A DNA stretch of 42,293 bases from contig CAISJL010000113.1 in assembly GCA_903885665.1 (NCBI GenBank), positions 1 through 42,293 of the forward strand, in the 5' to 3' direction. Positions 7,826 through 15,492 of the stretch are shown piece by piece. The notes beneath the pieces are model-generated. The model worked only from the letters and a program-made list of their open reading frames with translations. It had not been told where the DNA came from and did no database searches. This stretch comes from an uncultured beta proteobacterium. Its GTDB lineage: Bacteria > Pseudomonadota > Gammaproteobacteria > Burkholderiales > SG8-41. The stretch's first letter is position 1. Each line of letters begins with the position of its first letter. The position numbers and the translations under genes are program-made.

Positions 7826-8033
7826 AACGATTCGGAATTTTAGCAAGCGTTTGTTGTGCATAACGTCCCATTTTTCCGGTTTTATCCATACGCGCAATAT
7901 CATCTAAAGCGGTCCACATCAACTCATGCTCGCTTTTTAATTCATACACACGGTTGCGTAAATTAGTGGAATCGATTAGCGATAAGAGGGCAGAGGTCAT
8001 ACGCCCAACAAGCTTTATCCAGAATTCGTTCAT
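7815..8033 (-). CDS. Small hypothetical protein (72 aa) overlapping the Bug gene
   Basis: A short ORF beginning MNEFWIKLVGRMTSALLSLID with a charged helical remainder (LRNRVYELKSEHELMWTALDD). It has no signal peptide and no recognised domain. The helical, charge-patterned sequence and the 11-bp overlap with the Bug start argue for a real, coupled gene, although no strong ribosome site precedes ATG 8033. Met12 (8000) is an alternative start. The function is unknown. Confidence 0.5.
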   Translation of the reverse strand: MNEFWIKLVGRMTSALLSLIDSTNLRNRVYELKSEHELMWTALDDIARMDKTGKMGRYAQQTLAKIPNRYDV

Positions 8034-8434
8034 GGTAATGAGATGCGCCGCCTCAATGGTTTTTCAAAAATGGTTGATAAACAAAGATTTTTAAACAAAG
8101 ATTTTTTAACCATCGCCTGTATTCAAACAATATATCCCTATGCACATCATATCACTGCGCTTAACCTCCAATCTGTGCATGAGCACTCATCGCACAAACT
8201 TGCAAATCAACATTTATAACAACCGCACCCCATACAGGCCCGGAATTAAGCTGAAAGGTCCACATTGCATTAGCCTACGGTTTGACAAACCATAGGCTCG
8301 TTATGGATACTTAGCCCTCTGTGGGTCGATTGATCTGTTCTGGCGCTGAGCGCCTCAATCACTGCAACCAATTTGCACAGATTTTGAGCTGTTTCCATCA
8401 TATAAACCTATCATTCTTCAAAAGAGATTAGCCC
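8034..8434. other. Intergenic region between the small minus-strand gene and the alpha-hydroxyacid oxidase gene
   Basis: These 401 bp contain no plausible gene on either strand. They hold a direct repeat (ACAAAGATTTTT, twice, about 8083-8105) and the palindrome at 8272-8298, listed separately. Being between divergent genes, the region should contain both promoters. No -35/-10 pair could be assigned with confidence. Confidence 0.6.
8272..8298. promoter_or_regulatory. 27-bp near-perfect palindrome upstream of the alpha-hydroxyacid oxidase gene
   Basis: The arms AGCCTACGGTTTG and CAAACCATAGGCT are inverted repeats with one mismatch around a single central base (8285). No U-tract follows, and it lies in a divergent promoter region, so a regulator operator is more likely than a terminator. 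The regulator is not identified. Confidence 0.5.
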
Positions 8435-9637
8435 ATGAGCGACGATTTAAAAGCCTACAATATTTTCGATTTAAGAGAATTAGCCCTAAAACGCGTGCCA
8501 AAAGGCTTATTTGAATTTGTCGATCGCGGCACTGAGGACGAAGTCTCTCTCCACAATAATCGTTCGGTATTTGATCGAATTCGCTTCAAAACCCGCACAT
8601 TTAAAGATGTGTCCAAGCGTCATCAGTCGACCTCTATCTTCGGCGTTCCCCACAAAATGCCTTTGGTGATTGCACCCACAGGCATTGCGGGATTGCTGTG
8701 GTATGAAGGCGAGCTCGCATTAGCTCGAGCCGCACGTAGCGCAGGCATTCCATTCACCTTGGCTACTGGTTCGATTACCGCGATGGAGCGGGTTGCTGAT
8801 GAGGCTGGTGGTGATTTATGGTTTCAACTCTATATGTGGCCCGATCGCTCACTCTCACACGAACTGGTTAACCGCGCCAAAAATGCAGGCTACAAAGCCT
8901 TGGTTGTCACTGTGGATGGCGTCTCCGCTGGTAACCGTGAATACAATATGCGCAACGGCTTTACCATTCCATTCACCTTTTCTACCCGTAACGTGATTGA
9001 CATGGTGTCACACCCACGTTGGTTGTTGGGTGTAATGTTGCGCTACTTAGCCACTACTGGTATGCCGATGTATGCCAACTACCCTGCTGCTGCCAAGGCT
9101 AAAATGACTGCAGGTCCGATGGGGCGCTCGAGCTTGCGCACAGACTCCATCAGCTGGGATGATCTGGACGCCTTGCGTAAAATCTGGCCTCATAAACTGA
9201 TTGTCAAAGGCATACTCAATGCCCAAGATGCAGCGACAGCTGTTGATCACGGTGCTGACGGCATTGATGTCTCCAATCACGGCGGACGTAATCTCGATGG
9301 CATTATCTCGCCGATCGAAGTGTTACCAGAAATCGTCGATGCAGTGGGTCATCGCGCGACTGTGTTTATGGATAGCGGTGTGCGCCGCGGCTCCGACGTC
9401 GTCAAAGCGCTCACCTTAGGTGCAGATGCAGTCATGGTAGGTCGTTCTACGCTCTATGGCGTTGCGGCTGGCGGTGAAGCGGGTGCAAGCCTCGCATTAA
9501 AAATCTACCACGACGAAATTCATCGCGTGTTGGCGCTGCTTGGCGTGAATAACCTCACAGAGCTCAGCCCAGACCACTTGCTGTTTGCCGATAATGCACA
9601 ATTACGTGCGCCACTGGCCAAACATCACAACAGTTAA
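8435..9637 (+). CDS. FMN-dependent alpha-hydroxyacid oxidase/dehydrogenase (LldD/glycolate-oxidase family)
   Basis: A 400-residue TIM-barrel flavoprotein that oxidises 2-hydroxy acids to 2-keto acids. Visible family residues are APTGIAGLL, ATGSI, QLYMWPD with the substrate Tyr, TVDGVSAGNRE, KGILNAQDA (flavin Lys), SNHGGRNLDG (catalytic His and substrate Arg), DSGVRRGSDVVKAL and GRSTLYG. One departure is that the Tyr corresponding to spinach glycolate-oxidase Tyr24 is Phe28 here (GLFEFVDRGTEDE). The substrate could be lactate, mandelate, glycolate or a larger hydroxyacid. An AAAGAGAT element precedes ATG 8435. It is followed by a perfect 39-bp hairpin and the Bug/selenoprotein unit, whose receptor might supply its substrate (inference). 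Confidence 0.92.
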   Translation: MSDDLKAYNIFDLRELALKRVPKGLFEFVDRGTEDEVSLHNNRSVFDRIRFKTRTFKDVSKRHQSTSIFGVPHKMPLVIAPTGIAGLLWYEGELALARAARSAGIPFTLATGSITAMERVADEAGGDLWFQLYMWPDRSLSHELVNRAKNAGYKALVVTVDGVSAGNREYNMRNGFTIPFTFSTRNVIDMVSHPRWLLGVMLRYLATTGMPMYANYPAAAKAKMTAGPMGRSSLRTDSISWDDLDALRKIWPHKLIVKGILNAQDAATAVDHGADGIDVSNHGGRNLDGIISPIEVLPEIVDAVGHRATVFMDSGVRRGSDVVKALTLGADAVMVGRSTLYGVAAGGEAGASLALKIYHDEIHRVLALLGVNNLTELSPDHLLFADNAQLRAPLAKHHNS

Positions 9638-9663
9638 TCCAAACACAACATCAATATGGTAGT

Positions 9664-9702
9664 CACTATCAAACGCTAGGCAATGCCTAGCGTTTGATAG
9701 TG
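9664..9702. terminator. Perfect 39-bp inverted repeat after the alpha-hydroxyacid oxidase gene
   Basis: A 19-bp arm (9664-9682) and its exact complement (9684-9702) flank one central base. RNA from either strand would form a very stable hairpin. No U-run follows on either side, so it may be an intergenic stabiliser or attenuator rather than a classical terminator. It shares the half-site GCCTANNGTTTG with the palindrome at 8272-8298, but in inverted topology. Confidence 0.6.
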
Positions 9703-9828
9703 ATGTGCAGTTCCTAAAGCATACAGATTGTATGTCACGTATACATCTCTGCGACACTTGCAGTGTTGTCATCATGTGTAGTTGTTGAGTTTCTTGTTTT
9801 CTTGTTTTCTTGTTTTAATAGGATGCTT

Positions 9829-10806
9829 ATGTTTCGATTGTTCAATTGCACGCTCACCATGCTCATGGCCTTGATGAGTCTTAGCGTTTCAATCAGCCAC
9901 GCCCAAACCTACCCCAATGGCGCAATCCGCTGGATAGTCCCCTTTCCACCCGGCGGCGGCACTGATATCCTCGCCCGCACCTTAGGTCAAAAACTGACCG
10001 AGTCTTGGGGGGTTCCCGTCATTATCGATAACCGTGGTGGCGCCAATGGCACAATTGGCGCGGCTGCCGCAGCAAAATCTCCACCCGATGGGCAAACGCT
10101 ACTCATTGTGCCCAGCGGCTTTGCAGTCAATCCCAGTATTTACAAAAACCTACCCTTTGATAGCACCAAGGATCTCGCACCAGTTAGTCAGCTCGCTGCT
10201 AGCCCACTCATTTTAGTGGTGCATCCTTCTTTCCCTACAAAAAGTGTCAAAGCGCTCATTAGCTTTCTCAAGGCCCACCCTGACAGCATTAACTACGGCA
10301 GCTCGGGCAATGGCTCACCACCTCATTTAGCCACCGAGTTATTCAAGTATTTAACCCACACCCGCATGACCCACATCCCTTACAAAGGTGCAGGACCTGC
10401 TGCAGTCGATGTCATCGCCGGCCAAATCCCCGTCTACTTCATGAATGCCTTACAAGCGGTACCGTATATTCGTGCCGGTCGGATTCGCCCGCTAGGGGTG
10501 ACCAGTGAAAACCGCTTTGGCTCCCTGCCCGACATTCCGAGTATTGCTGAGGCCGGAGTTCCGGGTTACGCCATGACCAACTGGTACGGACTACTCACTC
10601 AAGGCAACACCCCAAAGTTTGCGATCAATAAACTGCAGACCGAAATTTCTCGCCTGCTCAACCTGCCTGAAATTCGTGATCGTTTAAGCAAAGAAGGCGC
10701 AGACGTGGTTGCCAGCACACCAGAGCAATTTGGCCAATTTCTCAAAGTCGAAATGGAAAAGGCCAATCGCATTGTCAAAGCCTCTGGTATGACGGCGAGC
10801 AACTAA
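9829..10806 (+). CDS. Bug/TctC-family receptor upstream of the selenoprotein fusion
   Basis: A 325-residue periplasmic receptor. The signal peptide MFRLFNCTLTMLMALMSLSV ends near ISHAQ-TYP. The mature protein shows IRWIVPFPPGGGTDILAR, DNRGGANGTIGAAAAAKSPPDG, HIPYKGAGPAAVDVIAGQ and AGVPGYAMTNWYG, a textbook Bug signature. ATG 9829 is chosen because AATAGGA lies about 6 bp upstream; the frame is open back to 9763. It is 107 bp upstream of the UGSC selenoprotein gene on the same strand, the same order and spacing seen in the second cluster near 36.7 kb. Its ligand may be the substrate, or a relative of the substrate, of the selenoprotein pathway. Confidence 0.93.
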   Translation: MFRLFNCTLTMLMALMSLSVSISHAQTYPNGAIRWIVPFPPGGGTDILARTLGQKLTESWGVPVIIDNRGGANGTIGAAAAAKSPPDGQTLLIVPSGFAVNPSIYKNLPFDSTKDLAPVSQLAASPLILVVHPSFPTKSVKALISFLKAHPDSINYGSSGNGSPPHLATELFKYLTHTRMTHIPYKGAGPAAVDVIAGQIPVYFMNALQAVPYIRAGRIRPLGVTSENRFGSLPDIPSIAEAGVPGYAMTNWYGLLTQGNTPKFAINKLQTEISRLLNLPEIRDRLSKEGADVVASTPEQFGQFLKVEMEKANRIVKASGMTASN

Positions 10807-10913
10807 GGCCTAAGGTTAAATTTTAAATAACGTTAAATATTCAATTAAATCAGCAATTTAATGAATTTAAACAGCCATCACCTAGCAACCAGATCAACTG
10901 AGGAAGACAGACC

Positions 10914-12641
10914 ATGAGTAATCACAGCACCACCTACGCTGCCGTGTGGCCGCGCAGCCCACGTCAAAACAAAGTCAAACCACTTGCTAAACGTCTAGAC
11001 ACCCTTTCCGGCAAAACCATTGGATGGGTCTGGGATTATGTATTTCGGGGCAACGAAGTGTTTGAACAACTCGAAATCAGCTTAAGTGCGCTCTACCCTG
11101 GGGTGAAGTTTGTGCACTGGGACGAGTTCGGTAACACCCACGGCGGCGATGAGCGCCAAGTTGTTGCCACGCTACCCGAGAAAATCAAGGCGCTTGGGGT
11201 TGACGCCATCGTCTCTGGGATGGGTTGTTGAGGCAGCTGTACGCCCGCCGTGTTGCGGGCCAGTGCAGCAGCCGAAGCCGCCGGAATTCCCTCAGCTACT
11301 TTGGTTTGCGTGAGCTTCCAAACCCTAGCCAAAGCCGCCTCTTTAGGGTTGGGCATGCCCAACTTACCCACTGCACCTGTGCCTGGGCACCCTGGGCTAC
11401 AAAGTAAAGAGGTTCTACAAAAAAATGTGCGTGATGTCACTCTGCAAGGGGTGATCGATTGCCTGTTAAAACCACCAGCACTTGTCAAAACCAGTGATGA
11501 GCCCAGTGCCCGCGAGATCGTTTGCACCGGCAGTTTTGAAGAAATCAACGAATACTTCACCACCCAAGAATTATCTGATGGCTTGCCGATTGTGCCCCCG
11601 ACTATCGATAAAGTTGAGGCGTTCTTACGCTTCACCGACAAGTCTGCCGATGAAGTAATTGGCATTATGTTGCCAGACAATCGGGCCGCTACGGTGTGGA
11701 GTATTGCGGTCAATGGCGTGATGGCTGGATGTAGGCCAGAATACATGCCAGTACTAGTAGCCTTGATTGAAGCGATGGCCGATCATGCCTATGGTGTTGA
11801 ACACAGCGGCAACACACCGGGCGGTGAAACGCAAATCATTCTAAACGGCCCGATCATCAAAACCTTGGGCTTTAACTACACCCAAGGTGTAATGCGCGAT
11901 GGCTTCCAAGCCAATTCCTCGGTAGGCCGTTTCTGGCGACTGTATTTACGCAATATTGCCGGTTTCCTGCCGCACAAAAACGACAAAGCCACCTTCGGTA
12001 ATACGTGGCGTGTGGTCGTCGCCGAGAATGAAGATGTGGTATCAAATATTGGTTGGACACCAAATTCAACCGAGTTTGGATTCAAAGCCGGTAGTAACGT
12101 AGTCTCGATTGGACGCTACACTGGGGGTAATCATATCTCCTCAGTATCAGGAGCCACACCTGAGGCCTTGTTACCCTACCTCAGTGACGCTGTCATCAAA
12201 CAATACTCTTGGCAAATTATGTTCACCGTGGGTCAGGGTATGGGCACATTGCGCCCCTTAATCCTGCTCTCGCCCATTATTGCTGAAACTATTGCCGCTG
12301 GTGGCTGGTCTAAACAAGATTTAAAACAACAACTGTTTGATCACGCACGAATCCCTGCATGGATGTTTGAGAAAATCTTACGCGACTGGACACAAAAGCC
12401 GATTTGGGATCTGGCAAAAGAACACACTGCAGGTCATATCCCTAAAGTGTTTCATGAATCCGACGACCCGAACCGCATGGTGCCTATCGTGTTTACGCCG
12501 GATCACTTCATGATTGTGGTGACCGGTGACTTAGGTCGCAATAGCTGTTATGTATTTGCGCACAATGGCGTGCTCGGTTACCCAGTGGGTAAAGAAATCA
12601 CCTTGCCCAAGCAATGGGATCAGCTATTAGCTAAAGATTAA
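10914..12641 (+). CDS. UGSC-motif selenoprotein fused to the partner domain (TGA 11229-11231 read as Sec106)
   Basis: The frame from ATG 10914 meets one TGA at 11229-11231 and then stays open in the same frame to TAA at 12641. This gives 575 residues with selenocysteine at position 106 in the motif G-C-U-G-S-C. Residues 1-180 form the UGSC domain: LSGKTIGWVWDY, DAIVSGMGC-U-GSCTP, TLVCVSFQTLAKAA, LPTAPVPGHPG. Residues about 205-575 form the partner domain: LSDGLPIVPPT, NGVMAGCRPEYMPVL, NGPIIKTLG, LYLRNIAGFLP, VVAENEDVV. A SECIS-like hairpin starts 11 nt after the TGA. The post-TGA sequence is homologous to the second UGSC gene at 36.1-36.7 kb, which excludes a chance readthrough. U-x-x-C suggests a thiol/selenol redox site. 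The family name is from memory; the reaction is unknown. No signal peptide is seen, so it is probably cytoplasmic. Confidence 0.9.
11229..11269 (+). promoter_or_regulatory. Bacterial SECIS-like element in the UGSC fusion gene
   Basis: After the TGA come 11 nt (11232-11242) and then a perfect 6-bp stem, GCCCGC (11243-11248) with GCGGGC (11255-11260), closing the 6-nt loop CGUGUU. A lower stem GCTGTAC (11236-11242) with GTGCAGC (11263-11269) forms across a 2-nt CA bulge. The distance from UGA to the loop G-U is about the same as in E. coli fdhF, whose SelB-binding loop also presents G-U. SelB binding is inferred. Confidence 0.8.
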
Positions 12642-12665
12642 TAACGCTGCTCAATAGCGCTCCAC

Positions 12666-12704
12666 AATAGCGTTACCGACAATCATCGGTAACGCTATTT
12701 TTTT
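12666..12704 (+). terminator. Rho-independent terminator of the UGSC fusion gene
   Basis: A 14-bp perfect stem (AATAGCGTTACCGA and its complement) encloses a 6-nt loop and runs into a T-tract. It lies 24 bp after the stop codon. It isolates the Bug-UGSC unit from prfB. Confidence 0.92.
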
Positions 12705-12797
12705 GGATAAAGCATCCGATACAAACCCTGCCTAATTGCAAAGTGCATACGCGAGCGCTCGCTCTGCGGTACAATTGCGTTTTTTACCGGACACACC

Positions 12798-13902
12798 ATG
12801 GAAGCCGAACAAATCAACGCCATTGCGCACTGCCTACAAGATCTAGAGGCTAGAACCATCGCCTTACGGAGGTATCTTTGACTACGAGACCAAGCAACGA
12901 CGGCTCGAAGAATTAATTAAACTCAGTGAAGATCCGGCATTGTGGCAAGATGCCGCACGCGCGCAAGAAGTCGGTCGCGAGCGCAAACTCCTCGAAAGTG
13001 TAGTGATCACCTTACGCGATCTTGATCGTGATATGCGCGACGCCCAAGAACTCTTTGAAATGGCGCGTGGCGAGCAAGACGACAGCATGCTGATTGCCGT
13101 TGAGGCCGATGCCAACAAACTCGAAGGTGTAGTCGGCGATATGGAATTTAGGCGCATGTTCTCCAATCCCATGGATCCGAATAACTGCTTTTTAGATATT
13201 CAATCAGGCTCTGGCGGTACCGAAGCCCAAGACTGGGCCTCCATTTTAGAACGCATGTATCTGCGCTACTGCGAGACCAAAAAATTCAAAGTCGAAGTGC
13301 TCGAAGAGTCACAAGGTGACGTTGCAGGTATTAAAAGTGCCTCGCTCAAAGTCTCGGGGGACTATGCCTTCGGTCACCTACGCACTGAATCAGGCGTGCA
13401 TCGCTTAGTACGCAAATCACCGTTTGACTCTAATAACAGACGTCACACCTCATTCGCTAGTGTATTTGTCTACCCCGAGGTCGATGACTCGATCGAGGTC
13501 GACGTCAACCCCGCCGACCTGCGCGTCGACACCTACCGCGCCTCTGGTGCCGGTGGTCAGCACATTAATAAAACCGACTCCGCAGTGCGCATTACACATC
13601 TGCCCTCAGGCATTGTCGTGCAGTGTCAAAGCGACCGCTCCCAGCATCGCAACCGAGCCGAGGCGATGGCGATGCTCAAGTCCAGACTCTACGAACTGGA
13701 GCTACGTAAGCGCACCGAGCAAAAACAAGCGCTAGAGGATGCCAAAACTGATATTGGCTGGGGGCATCAAATTCGCTCCTATGTGCTCGACCAATCTCGC
13801 ATCAAAGATTTACGCACCAATGTAGAAGTAGGCAACACCCAAGGGGTGCTCGATGGTGACCTCGAGCCATTCATCACAGCCAGCCTTAAATCCGGGCTCT
13901 AA
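12798..13902 (+). CDS. prfB: Peptide chain release factor 2, with programmed +1 frameshift
   Basis: RF2 recognises UAA and UGA stops and triggers peptidyl-tRNA hydrolysis. Translation begins at ATG 12798, and 27 codons lead to CTT-TGA (TGA 12879-12881). The ribosome shifts +1 and continues at GAC 12880 to the stop at 13902, giving 367 residues, close to the E. coli 365. The shift site has the classical CGGAGG-TAT-CTT-TGA-C layout. The second part contains SPF ([11 protein letters not shown]), the RF2 stop-codon-recognition tripeptide, and GGQ ([13 protein letters not shown]), the catalytic motif. Low RF2 lets the frameshift occur, so the gene is autoregulated. Because UGA is also a Sec codon in this window, RF2 level should influence selenoprotein yield. 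lysS follows after 16 bp. Confidence 0.97.
12867..12882 (+). promoter_or_regulatory. prfB programmed +1 frameshift site
   Basis: An internal Shine-Dalgarno-like CGGAGG sits three bases before the slippery CTT codon, which is followed by TGA and C. This matches the conserved RF2 autoregulatory signal. The upstream frame would otherwise end as a 27-residue peptide. Confidence 0.96.
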
Positions 13903-13918
13903 TTCTGGAACGATTGCT

Positions 13919-15469
13919 ATGGAAAACACTAGTAACCACGCTAATCACGAACTTACTCAACCACCTGCTCAACCATCCACTCCAACACCCGTTGTTGATG
14001 ACAATCAAATTATCGCTGAGCGACGCTCTAAGCTCGCCGCCCTCCGTCAACAAGGGCCTGCATTCCCAAATGATTTTAAACGCACCCACTATGCCGCAGA
14101 CCTAGCACAAACCCATGGCGCACTGGAACCACAAGCCTTGATCGACGCTGCAATTGCGGTATCGGTTGCCGGTCGCATCATGCTCAAGCGCGTGATGGGC
14201 AAGGCCAGCTTTGCCACCATTCAAGACATGAGCGGTCGCATCCAAATTTTTGTCTCCACAGACGATACCGGTCAGGCTGCACTACAAGCTTTTAAGCACT
14301 ACGACATCGGTGACATTATTGGAGTCAGTGGCCATTTGTTTAAAACCCAAAAAGGTGAGCTCACGATCCGCGTGACGACTTTGCGCCTGTTAACCAAATC
14401 ACTACGCCCTCTGCCCGAGAAGTTTCACGGCCTCACCGATCAAGAACAAAAATATCGCCAGCGCTACGTCGATTTAATCATGAGCGAAGAGACTCGCCGC
14501 ACCTTCAAGTTACGCGCTCAGGCCATTCAAGCGATTCGCGAATTGTTGATTCATGATGATTTTTTCGAAGCCGAAACACCGATGATGCATCCGATCCCTG
14601 GAGGGGCAACCGCACGTCCCTTTATGACTCATCACAACGCTCTCGACATGCAACTGTATCTGCGTATCGCCCCCGAGCTCTATCTTAAACGCCTAGTGGT
14701 TGGCGGCTTTGAAAAAGTATTTGAAATCAACCGTAACTTCCGCAACGAAGGCATCTCCACTCGCCATAATCCTGAATTCACCATGATTGAATTCTATATG
14801 GCTTATGCCAATCACGAGGATTTGATGGTTTATGTGGAAAATATCCTGCGCGCCGCCGCGCGCGCCGCGCTCGGCACCGAAGTGGTCCAGTATCAAGGCC
14901 GCACTATTGATCTCTCTAAACCCTTTGCAAGACTGACTATTCCACAAGCCATTCAAACCTATTGCCCCGAAATTACCGACGAGATCCTACATAACCGCGA
15001 ACAACTCATCCAAAAACTCCACGCTCTGAAAGCACCAGTGCGCGAGCATGATGGCCTTGCCGCTTTGCAGCTCACCTTGTTCGAACATACCGCCGAATCG
15101 TTACTGTTTGAGCCTACTTACATCATCGACTATCCAGCAGAAGTCTCACCACTGGCCCGACGCAATGATCAACATCCAGAGATCACGGAACGCTTCGAAC
15201 TGTTTATCGCCGGCCGTGAAATTGCCAATGGCTTCTCGGAATTAAATGACCCTGAAGATCAAGCAGAACGCTTTATGGCCCAAGCCCGTCAAAAAGATGC
15301 TGGTGATCATGAAGCCATGCACTACGATGCCGATTACATTCGCGCCCTAGAGTACGGCCTACCCCCCTGCGGTGGCGCCGGCATTGGCATTGATCGGGTA
15401 GTGATGATGCTAACCGATAGCGCTTCGATCCGAGATGTCATTTTGTTTCCGCAAATGCGTCCTGAATAA
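13919..15469 (+). CDS. lysS: Lysyl-tRNA synthetase (class II)
   Basis: A 516-residue class II synthetase that charges tRNA-Lys. An N-terminal OB-fold anticodon-binding domain ([20 protein letters not shown], residues about 85-170) is followed by the catalytic core. The core carries motif 2 ([21 protein letters not shown]) and motif 3 ([17 protein letters not shown]) near the C terminus. The start ATG 13919 lies after the prfB stop with a GGAAC purine stretch; a GTG start inside prfB at 13853 is less likely. The first 30 residues are a low-complexity Thr/Pro/Gln extension. The prfB-lysS pairing is common in Betaproteobacteria. Confidence 0.96.
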   Translation: MENTSNHANHELTQPPAQPSTPTPVVDDNQIIAERRSKLAALRQQGPAFPNDFKRTHYAADLAQTHGALEPQALIDAAIAVSVAGRIMLKRVMGKASFATIQDMSGRIQIFVSTDDTGQAALQAFKHYDIGDIIGVSGHLFKTQKGELTIRVTTLRLLTKSLRPLPEKFHGLTDQEQKYRQRYVDLIMSEETRRTFKLRAQAIQAIRELLIHDDFFEAETPMMHPIPGGATARPFMTHHNALDMQLYLRIAPELYLKRLVVGGFEKVFEINRNFRNEGISTRHNPEFTMIEFYMAYANHEDLMVYVENILRAAARAALGTEVVQYQGRTIDLSKPFARLTIPQAIQTYCPEITDEILHNREQLIQKLHALKAPVREHDGLAALQLTLFEHTAESLLFEPTYIIDYPAEVSPLARRNDQHPEITERFELFIAGREIANGFSELNDPEDQAERFMAQARQKDAGDHEAMHYDADYIRALEYGLPPCGGAGIGIDRVVMMLTDSASIRDVILFPQMRPE

Positions 15470-15492
15470 CACCTGCGGTTTTTAATTTTTAG

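Noticed and set aside
11231-11250. Reading the UGSC fusion as two separate genes or a pseudogene broken by a nonsense mutation
   Set aside because: The frame is unchanged across the TGA, the downstream sequence is homologous to the second UGSC gene, no ribosome site precedes the apparent second ORF, and a SECIS-like hairpin follows at the expected distance.
11093-11746. A 217-residue minus-strand ORF opposite the UGSC fusion
   Set aside because: It is antisense to a well-supported coding region, has no recognisable domain and has low-complexity composition typical of a shadow frame.
12940-13902. RF2 as a 320-residue protein starting at 12940
   Set aside because: The conserved N-terminal part and the programmed frameshift site lie upstream; the full product begins at 12798.
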